A model generated the notes under the pieces. That model was not told where the DNA came from. It did no database searches and saw only the letters and a program-made list of their open reading frames with translations. The position numbers and the translations under genes were made by a program. Below, piece after piece: positions 56,301 through 64,000 of a stretch of DNA of 64,000 nt (position 1 is the first letter of the stretch; every line of letters begins with the position of its first letter). Source of the stretch: Turritopsis dohrnii (taxonomy: Eukaryota > Cnidaria > Hydrozoa > Anthoathecata > Oceaniidae); NCBI GenBank assembly GCA_027922465.2, contig BQMF02000025.1, forward strand, positions 1,212,501-1,276,500. Direction: 5' to 3'.

Positions 56301-56973
56301 TATCATGATTGAGAGCTGCGATAATAGCCCACCTAAAACATTCATCATCTTCATTTTTAGGATTGATTATCGATTTCTTACCGCTGAAATTCTTAGGTAG
56401 CGGCAAGTAAGAGCTGCCTCACGTTAATTTTAGCTTGTGAAAGTCTACATCAATATTTAAAATCTTATCGATAACAAAGCCGGATTGAGGTAATGCAGGG
56501 TTTTCAACCTGTTCGATTATCTTATTGAACATATTATTAACAACATCAGATATATCACTTTCACTGTGAATTGTTTCCATATTGCTATTGAACGCCTTAT
56601 CGACGTAGATTGTCGCTTCAGGATTGGATAAATCCTCCTTTCTCCATTTGATCCACACAGTTGCTTGAATTTTTATTGATTTTTTGTTTTTGAGTTCCCT
56701 CTTAATCAGATCAATTAGGATGGGTCGAACCTTTTTGAGAAACAAATCAACATCCTTTTTTCCATCTGAGTTTATCTTGAACCTTTTATAAGAACCATCA
56801 AACGCCGTTTCAATGGGGACAAACGCTTTTGGTTTCACCAATTTTTCATCTTTTTCATCATCCTTCTTGTAGAGATTAAGAATCTTCTTCTTCATCTCTC
56901 TGAAAGCGCTACTCACTTTCTCACGAATAGGTTTAGGTGTGTGATTTACCAACCACTCCTTCAACTCATCCAA
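53391..56973 (-). pseudogene. protein-primed family B DNA polymerase (Polinton/Maverick type), decayed
   Basis: Minus strand. The N-terminal part (56973-56419, MDELKEWLVNHTPKPIREKV...) continues past a TGA into 56406-54838, which holds an endonuclease VII-like zinc region (CHICMKEF...RDHCHFTGKF...CNLRY) and exonuclease motifs (MYADFEAL, FHNLSGYDAH, YLKTDVLCL). After a frameshift near 54870 come motif A (YLDANNLYG), another TGA near 54572, motif B (FFKLMNNLVFGKTMEN), another frameshift near 53925 and motif C (CYMDTDSF), stop at 53391. Polymerases of this kind replicate virus-like Polinton elements from a protein primer. Two TGA stops and two frameshifts make it inactive. No integrase, ATPase, capsid gene or terminal repeat is seen, so only the polymerase part remains here. 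Confidence 0.85.
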
Positions 56974-57024
56974 CTTGCTTTTTACCTGAGGTCTATAGGC
57001 GCACTTACTGTTAATAATGATACA

Positions 57025-57879
57025 CTAGCCGCCAAGGCGGCGTCGCTCGCCGCCCATGTGCACCTGCTCTGTGTCACTGTATCAATAAACGTCAAATTTC
57101 CTTATAAACGGCTCGTACAACTTGTGCTCAACCAGAAGCAGATTCGAAGTCACAACCTCTGGTAAAACCAATCTTTTATCAGTGTAACAATACACTCAAA
57201 ACGTAGAGAGAGAAAACTTCAATTTTTATTAGCTTTTGTTTTAAAAAAGTTACGCGCTCTAACATGGGTGCTATCAAACAGGGGGAAAATGGTTTCCCTT
57301 CTTAAAAAGTTCACACGGAGGAGAGAAAAAAGGCACGTGCTAAATGAATAAATAGAATAAAAAAACGTTCGATCAGAACGCTTAACAATTAAAAGAAGAA
57401 ATTAATTTATTAAAAGAAAAGCAAAAAAAAAACAAAAACATTTTGTTTTTATATGATATTCTTTTTTTACCTATCGGTTTTTAAACATTTTGATTGCTCA
57501 AAAAAAAAGTTCACCCGTCTCAGACAGTCAGGCAAGAGTTAGTGGCAAACCGAACATATGCTGCCACGTTCTGCCACTGCTGCTTTTTGTCCAAAATGTT
57601 TAATCAGTTAGTTTGTTTGTATTTAGTTGATGTACTGTTTTCAAAGCCAAGTCAACGTGGAATATAAAACTAACAATAATGATAAAAACAAAACGTTATT
57701 CCTATTAGTTCATCAGCCAAAAAAAGGCACGTTCGATTGGGGTTGCAATGTATTTGCTTCGAACTCACGTCGCACACAGAAAAAGAAATAATTTTGCTCA
57801 CAACTTAAGCTACCATTTTGCGTGACTTACAAACAAACAAACAAACAAACAAACAGAGAATCGGCTATTAATATATAGA
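57025..57879 (-). mobile_element. non-autonomous Helitron, copy D
   Basis: 3' hairpin-CTAG at 57025-57041, host A at 57024; 5' TCTATATATT end at 57879. An (AAAC)n microsatellite sits near the 5' end. Followed at once by copy E in the same orientation. Confidence 0.8.
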
Positions 57880-58965
57880 TAGCCGCCAAGGCGGCGTCGC
57901 TCGCCGCCCATGTTCAGCATGCGTTGACTTCACGAAAAATAAAATTAAGGAATTTGCAACCGAAAGTGTTACCATGTTGTAGAGCTCGAAAAACTGATCA
58001 AAAAAATGTATGGGATCGTTCCGCTACGATCAACCGTTACAAAGATATCATTTTTCAAAGATTTTGATGACGTCACAGACCCCTCCCAAAAAAATTAGAC
58101 CCAAACTTTTCGTCACCCCATCACCTGTATAGCGGACCCCAAAAAACGTCAGTTATCCCTAGAAGCAGATTCGAAATCAAATCTCAAATATCAGTTTAAA
58201 CAATGGTTCCAAAAAACCCCAAATTTCATGATGTGTTATTTATTTTTTTAAAACAATCATTGATCAGTACAACAATACACTCAAAACGTAGAGAGAAAAA
58301 AACTTTTTATTAGCTTTTGTTTTAAAAAAGTTACGCGCTCTAACATGGGTGCTATCAAACGTAAGGGGAAAATGGTTTCTCTTCTTAAAAAGTTCACACG
58401 GAGGAGAGAAAAAAAGGCACGTGCTAAATGAATAAAGAGAATAAAAAAAACGTTCGATCAGAACGCTTAACAATTAAAAGAAGAAATTAAATTATTAAAA
58501 GAAAAGCAAAAAAAAAAAACATTTTGTTTTATGATACTCTTTTTTTACCTATCGGTTTTTAAACATTTTAATTGCTCAAAAAAAAAGTTCATCCGCCGTC
58601 TCAGACAGTCAGGCCAAGGATACGTTAGGATACACTGGCAAACCGAACATGCAACCACGTTCTGCCACTGCTGTTTTTTGTCCAAAATGTTTAATCAGTT
58701 AGTTTCTTTGTATTTAGTTGATGTATTGTTTTCAAAGCCAAGTCAACGTGGAATATAAAACTAACAATAATAATAAAAACAAAACGTTATTCCTATTTGT
58801 TCATCAGCCAAAAAAGTCGCGTTCGATTGGGGTTGCAATGTATTTGCTTCGAACTCACGTCGCACACAAAAAAAGAAATACTTTCTCTCACAACTCAATC
58901 TACCATTTTGCGTGACTTACAAACAAACAAACAAACAAACAGAGAATCGGCTATTAATATATAGA
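57880..58965 (-). mobile_element. non-autonomous Helitron, copy E
   Basis: Head to tail with D; its 3' end has lost one base (TAGCCGCC on the plus strand instead of CTAGCCGCC). 5' end at 58965, host T at 58966. It carries about 250 bp near the 3' end (ATGTTCAGCATGCGTTGACT...) that copies B-D lack, but the copy at 63853 shares it. Confidence 0.75.
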
Positions 58966-59009
58966 TGTGTACTAACATAAGATAAAAATAGGTTTGGATA
59001 AAACTTAGA

Positions 59010-59245
59010 AGAATTAACATGGCGTTTTGTCAAAGTAAAACTGCAAAGTGGAGATGGAAAAACACCTTGTAAAGACCCGACCATGTTCGATGAAATTAAC
59101 GGTGAGTTTCTGTTTTCTGAATCCGTTCGGCGAGTATGTTTATATACATATTTATACATTCTTGCTGAACTTAGTTTCAGTACTCCAGCATTACAAAAGC
59201 ACTAAAGATGACATAAAAAGAAAACTTCTGTTGATGATCTCCTGA
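59010..59245 (+). CDS. possible two-exon 3' end of a host gene
   Basis: Possible exon 59010-59101 (AG acceptor at 59008-59009) reads ELTWRFVKVKLQSGDGKTPC then DPTMFDEIN and ends at GTGAGT. A pyrimidine-rich acceptor (59179-59180) opens a short exon, VLQHYKSTKDDIKRKLLLMIS, stop TGA 59243-59245. The phase (1) matches. No domain recognised, and upstream exons would have to lie beyond the Helitron pair. It could be chance. Confidence 0.3.
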
Positions 59246-59752
59246 TCGACAAAAAGCTTGCCGAAGGGAGTTTCAAATGTGCAAATGCATGTGAATTTCA
59301 TAACTTGACAACAAAGTGGCTAGTTTATGTTGAATTGTAAATTGTTGCGTTTTTTAAAAAAAAGAATTATAAAGAAAACATCTTGAATTTGTATGTTTTG
59401 TTGTTTTGATGATCCCAACATAGTTGACCTTTGATCTCACAAAAAGGAGGTTGTTAATCGGACGTCTTTACGGTGTCGTTTCGATGTCGTTGGGATGTCG
59501 TCGAGACGTCTCAGTGAAGATGTGATTGGGACGTCTTTTGAGATTCCCACTTCGCAACCATTGAGCAACGTCTCTACGACGACTTTACGACATCTTTGCT
59601 CCCGCTGTGAGAACTTTATTGAAGCTGAAACACCCTATCGTCGTGACACCCTTTCATCAAGTTTTGCCTCGTTTCTATAAATTCAATCGTTTTACAAATC
59701 TTAGGAATATCCATTCATTCATTCATAATTTATTTGATAAGTAGGGCAGACA
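59246..59752. other. no gene seen
   Basis: Contains a stretch (59460-59600) rich in GACGTC/ACGACG words arranged as a loose palindrome. No coding frame supported. Confidence 0.35.
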
Positions 59753-59806
59753 TCAACCTCGTACCCAGGGTTTCTTGCCTTTTCGATATACGGACGGCGG
59801 CGACAT
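59753..59806 (+). repeat. solo end related to the 8.9-kb element TIR
   Basis: CAACCTCGTACCCAGGGTTT then CTTGCCTTTTCGATATACGG matches the first ~50 bp of the TIR at 11445 with a few changes. No partner end was found within the window, so this is a truncated relative. Confidence 0.7.
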
Positions 59807-60227
59807 TATTTTTAACCACGTGACTTTCTAAATTTTAAGTCCTTTTCTGTACTGTTCCCTTCGAAGTGAAATTTGAAATGATTTTAACTTCTTCCAAGCC
59901 TTCTTACGGAAAATAGTCGAATTTGAAAAAAAAAAAACATTCGTTAGAAATCCCTCATCGGCGTTTTCAGTGTCAGTCAAACAAAACAAAAACGTTTTGA
60001 TATTTCTTTTCTATCTTAAGTATTGATTAGGTTATTTACACGTTTTTCTGTTCTACTGTGAATGATAAAGCTCTCCTCCACAAATTTTGACAGATCGCAA
60101 GCTACGCCTCTGTTCGTGACAGCATTTACATGGATGAATCAACTCAGTCCATCCTCCAAGAAAAACAAAAACAAAACTATAGTGGAAATTAAAACTGGAA
60201 AATTGTACGATCCCGAGGCAAAAGTTA

Positions 60228-60948
60228 AGCTGGGTTTCCACTTCTATGGATCAGACTGGGTCGGATCGGATTTTTATGCTCCAAACCAATCCAAAGCGAT
60301 TCAAATGAAAGTTGAACTTCTTTGGATTTCCGTCTCGGATCAACTAGGACTGGCCCAATTCTACACCAACGAAAACTCCCTTTGGTATCATGTGGCAGAT
60401 ATGTTGTGCACGTGAAACAAAACAGTGAAAGCTCCTCAGCTACTATGAACATCCAAAATCAGATTACAGTAGTTAAGGAACAACTTCTTACTATATTTTT
60501 AAATGAGTATGAGAACAATCTAGTTTCAAATGGAAACTTCCAACAGTTTTTCGAATTTATCTGAAAGCATTCTGAACTGTTTAAAAAAGTACTCATGGTC
60601 AAACAATCGCATATCTCTGACAAGCAGAGGAAACAATCGCATATCTCTGACAAGTAGACGAAACAACCGCATGTCTCTGACATGCAGATGAAATTCCCCT
60701 TTCTGTTTCCTTTCCTTGAACAACTGCTGAACCAAAAATCCTTTTTGTTACTAGATTGCTTCATTCTCTGCTTGATTTTCCATATCAATAAAAATACATT
60801 CTGTGTACGATGAGTTCGAGTTTTAATAGCCGCCATATTTATTTACAGAAACAGAATCTTTACGTGTTTAAGTGGAAATTAAGCTGAGCGGATCGGATTG
60901 GATTTTTTGATCTGATCCAGTCTGATCCATAAAAGTGGAAACCTAGCT
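60228..60948. mobile_element. 721-bp inverted-end element
   Basis: Ends AGCTGGGTTTCCACTTCTAT / AGCTAGGTTTCCACTTTTAT, continuing with GGATCAGACTGG, are inverted over about 40 bp. The flanks TTA (left) and TTC (right) differ by one base. Its interior has GATCGGAT(T) words and three tandem 30-bp units at 60601-60690. Confidence 0.65.
60601..60690. repeat. three tandem 30-bp units
   Basis: AAACAATCGCATATCTCTGA... repeated three times without spacers, second and third copies slightly diverged. Open on the minus strand as a repeated peptide because 30 is a multiple of 3, but there is no other coding sign. Confidence 0.75.
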
Positions 60949-61144
60949 TTCCGCAATTCGGCTTTATTTTGTAATCCTGGCCAGATTGTTCAAGTTTCAT
61001 TATGTCATTTTGTTAGAAATGTTTATTTGATAAAAGCGTGTCACAGATCTCCAAAATGACATATTTGGAAACATAAGAAAAATGAAATCAATGAAGCATG
61101 CCTTGCTACAAATTGCACGTGCAGTATGCGAAACACTTCTCTTA

Positions 61145-61608
61145 AGCGCTATTTCCACGACCACATTTGATCGAAATTTTTCGAGCGAAAATTTTAGAGG
61201 AGAACAATTTCTGCTAGAAATATTTCGATAATAGAATTCCACATAAAAAATTGAACTTTATTAGCTGGTTTTCATATTCAATAGGAGATTAAAGATACAG
61301 AAGTTACTTCGAAAGCAACCACAAGTAGGAACCGTCTGCTATAATTCTTTTTTCTGAATTGTTCGACAGGATTGCTATTCAATAGTTCAATTTAATACAC
61401 AAATTGTCAACACATTTTTCACGATTTTGATTGGACGAATATTTTTTCGCAAAGCGATTTCGATAGAGAGTTGAAATTATTTCAACTCACATTCGCACAG
61501 TAGAGAAAAGAAATTTTTCGCTCGAAAAGCAGAAAATATTTAATGCGCATGCTCAATTTTTTTCTCCGTCGAAATATTTCGATCAAAAGTGGTCGTGGAA
61601 ATAGCGCT
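61145..61608. mobile_element. 464-bp MITE, TTA target duplication
   Basis: Inverted ends AGCGCTATTTCCACGACCAC then (A/T)TTTGATCGAAAT. TTA at 61142-61144 and 61609-61611. PIF/Harbinger-type. Non-coding interior. Confidence 0.8.
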
Positions 61609-61733
61609 TTAGAAGTTTTTTGTGGTGAAAGAACGCAAATATATATGTAAGTAAATTTAAAAATTTTGATTTTTCTTTCTTGTATTATTATTCCGGATTT
61701 TATTTTGTCAAAGAGATGTATTTATGAAATAGG

Positions 61734-62033
61734 GAAAAAGGGAGACCAATGAATAATCGTAGGACTGAGAAATTAAGTTATTATGAAAATTTTTGAGAAA
61801 ATACATTTTGATCAAATCTTTCCCTAATTTTATCAAATGAAACTTCTCAACAGGTCTCACAGCATATTTATTTATTTTTATTTATTTATTTATTTATATA
61901 GAAAAAGGGAGACCAATGAATAATCGTAGGACTGAGAAATTAAGTTATTATGAAAATTTTTGAGAAAATACATTTTGATCAAATCTTTCCCTAATTTTAT
62001 CAAATGAAACTTCTCAACAGGTCTCACAGCATA
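61734..62033. repeat. exact 133-bp direct duplication around a (TTTA)n spacer
   Basis: 61734-61866 and 61901-62033 are identical by eye over 133 bp (GAAAAAGGGAGACCAATGAA ... CTCACAGCATA). They are separated by 34 bp of TTTA/TTTAT repeats. Confidence 0.85.
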
Positions 62034-62288
62034 GAAGTCATTTTTCACAGAAGTCTTGATTTCTTTTATCAGTGATCATTAAATTTTCTTATCTAATGAA
62101 ATTAATTACTAAATCAAAGTGAATCGAAGTTCAAACACATTTCCCGAATTTCAGTCCAAACTTAATCGACTTAATCTATCCATAACCATTTTCGATTCTT
62201 TTTGAAGTGATGCGGCGGGAACTTAAGTTTGCGGACGCGCAAAGTTGCTTCCGTGAAGCTCGTTTCCTGGCTCCTTATAGTAAAGCAT

Positions 62289-62328
62289 GGTCGCAATGTT
62301 GCAAATGTGGTCGCAATGTTGCAAATGT
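62289..62328. repeat. 20-bp unit repeated twice
   Basis: GGTCGCAATGTTGCAAATGT occurs twice in tandem. Confidence 0.6.
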
Positions 62329-63215
62329 GGTATTGATGGGGTTTTTGGGGATTAACCCAATATAATGCCAAAGCATGCTTCCAACTCCACTTTTATATAC
62401 AGCAAATATTGTGAAAAGTAATCCAATAAGTATCACAAGATTTTAAGGATCAGAAATTTCTCTTGCAATTGCTTATTGGTCTTGTTATTCGTTGATCCAT
62501 CGCATCAACGGCTTGTAGCTGCTACAAGCAGCACCCTCCTGTTTACTTGTTACTTGCTGTGGGTACATTTAATGTATGAAGCACCTGTTGTGCAAAAGAA
62601 CAATATTGTATAGAGTGTTACATTTTATGCAAACTTTTGTATGTAAATGTTCTTCTGGTCTGGAAAAACTGTGCTTAGCACAGCATAAAATCTTTTGAGA
62701 ACAATTCAAGAGAACTGCTATTGGATTCCTTCAATTTCTTTTGCAAAACATGGAAGGAAACCAAGATATCTTGATTTTCTTCAAAACAAAAAATACAGGA
62801 CAATGAATGGTTGTTCCAAAATTAACACTTTATATTGCTGTGAAAACTTTGAAAAGGGTGTATTTCAACTTGAAGGTTGAAGTCTTTTTGACAATAAAGT
62901 TTGCTGATACTATCCTCCAAAAAACAAAGTTCTCGTCAGAAAATCACAATTTTCCTTAATCATAACCAATTGTCACCTGCCTTTCAAACGTATTACTTAA
63001 AATTCCAATTATATATAATGCAATATTCCCCCCAATTATGACGAAAAATGGCTTGAGGACTTTGAGTTAATTCCAAAATAAACCAAAGTTATTCAGAATT
63101 ATAATATTCCTGATTCAACCTTAAAACCAAAACTTTATTTTTTGTGTTTGTATTTAGGAACGGTATAATAAAGATTATTTGGCAATTGGCAATTTCCATT
63201 GTTTGATTCAACAAG
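62329..63215. other. no gene supported
   Basis: AT-rich. A frame at 62695-62880 (CYWIPSISFAKHGRKPRYLD...) reads somewhat protein-like but has no splice context or domain. Confidence 0.3.
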
Positions 63216-63397
63216 AGGTGGATTTCTTTTGCTGACCTTTTGGGAAAACATCACCATTCATTGGTTGGTACCCATCAGAATAATCACGAATTCCGTTTTG
63301 TTGCCTCTGCTATAATATGTTTCACAAGAAAAGACAAAGGAACTATTGTATGTTCAGGTGTCGATCAAGTTAATGTTGCAGTGTTTCATTGGAACTG
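63216..63397 (+). CDS. possible internal exon of unknown gene
   Basis: An AG (63214-63215) and a GTAATT donor (63398) bound an open frame, RWISFADLLGKHHHSLVGTH, NNHEFRFVASAIICFTRKDK and GTIVCSGVDQVNVAVFHWN. Composition looks like folded protein. Frames on the other strand and phase were not supported. No family recognised, and the next exon could not be joined in phase. Confidence 0.3.
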
Positions 63398-63852
63398 GTA
63401 ATTTAAAAAATTCTTTTTTAAAACTTGATTTTGGAAGCTTATTTTGATCATAGTGCGGGTGCAGGCTTCTCATTTTGATCTATGCGATCGCGTTTGCGCG
63501 CGCCATCACATAGGCATATATACTTGCGTGCATGAAAAAAATCTGTTGGAATTCTTGTGTCTTCTGTTATCGCTCAGTTTTCAAGCAGGAGAATGTGTTC
63601 CCAGTCTTGCCAATGAAGAAATTGTCAGGTGTGTGATAACAAATCTTGTTTTGTTCATGAATTTTCTTTAAAAAGGCACTTCGCCACGTTTATATGAATT
63701 AATTTCATAAGAGCACTTCATTTTTCTGACAAAAATCACAACAAAGGTGTGCAAGAACTTAATTGTGTTTATATACCATCCTGACTACATTGACTTTTTA
63801 TTGATAAAACATTCCAGGAAGCCATAGAATGTTATGTGTGCATTTTTATTAT

Positions 63853-64000
63853 AGTGGTGACGCTCGCCACCTATGTTCAGCATACGTCCAGATCACGAAA
63901 AATAAAATGAAGAATTGGCAATGATAAGTTTGCCCATGTTGTAGAGTGTTGAATATAACTGGTAAAAGTTTTTTTAACAGTTTTAGTCAATTTGAGTTGA
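63853..64000 (-). mobile_element. Helitron-like 3' end, running out of the window
   Basis: TAGTGGTGACGCTCGCCACC then TATGTTCAGCATACGTCCAG matches the 3' part of copy E, diverged. The terminal hairpin stem is GGTG.../...CACC instead of GCCGCC. The rest lies beyond the window. Confidence 0.5.

Noticed and set aside
60601..60690. Three 30-bp repeats that might suggest a CRISPR array
   Set aside because: The units follow each other without spacers and lie in a eukaryotic transposon-like element.

Overview
The window looks like metazoan nuclear DNA from an early-branching marine invertebrate. A cnidarian is my best guess, from the mix of element families and gene style, but the species cannot be named from sequence alone. 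The DNA is AT-rich. Genes have short exons with GT-AG introns. Only two host genes are solid: a divergent homeobox gene on the minus strand (1666-2764), and a type II TGF-beta/activin receptor kinase on the plus strand (41063-49039, first exon not seen). Three more stretches could be host exons (8770-8979, 59010-59245, 63216-63397) but stay tentative. Almost everything else is mobile DNA, often nested.

Layout, left to right. 1-1.1 kb: LINE 3' end and a retroelement C-terminal fragment. 1.7-2.8 kb: homeobox gene. 3.3-5.2 kb: a small MITE and a tandem-repeat block. 5.16-7.90 kb: a THAP/DDE (ISL2EU/IS4EU-like) transposon with long inverted ends. 9.5-10.9 kb: LINE tail, Penelope-like GIY-YIG fragment, and an element with inverted ends and a TA target duplication. 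11.44-20.38 kb: an 8.93-kb element with 74-bp terminal inverted repeats and a perfect 9-bp target duplication. It carries a ZAD-like-finger gene and a RecQ-type helicase gene facing each other, and inside the helicase intron sits a second 2-kb element coding for a Cys-rich (CxC) protein. 20.4-22.0 kb: a Helitron holding two MITEs. 22.1-24.3 kb: LINE remains. 25.5-35.6 kb: two head-to-head L1/Tx1-type LINEs separated by a foldback element (7-bp target duplication). One LINE is interrupted by a MITE, the other by a THAP/SWIM element. 36-38 kb: telomere-like motifs and a MITE with 37 consecutive Gs. 38.6-40.35 kb: two Helitrons head to tail.

41-49 kb: the receptor gene, whose large kinase intron is filled by a LINE that has itself been invaded. 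49.1-52.5 kb: about 18 copies of a ~187-bp satellite in a mostly alternating two-type pattern. 52.8 kb: tRNA-like SINE head. 53.4-57.0 kb: decayed protein-primed family B DNA polymerase gene of Polinton/Maverick type. 57.0-59.0 kb: a second head-to-tail Helitron pair. 59.7-62.0 kb: a solo end related to the 8.9-kb element, two further inverted-end elements and an exact 133-bp duplication. 63.85 kb to the end: another Helitron-like end.

The window is best read as two developmental genes in a transposon graveyard where several insertions can be dated relative to each other by nesting. The 8.9-kb RecQ/ZAD element is the strongest candidate for something not well described. All splice sites, target duplications and inverted repeats were read by eye; family names come from recognised motifs and not from any search.
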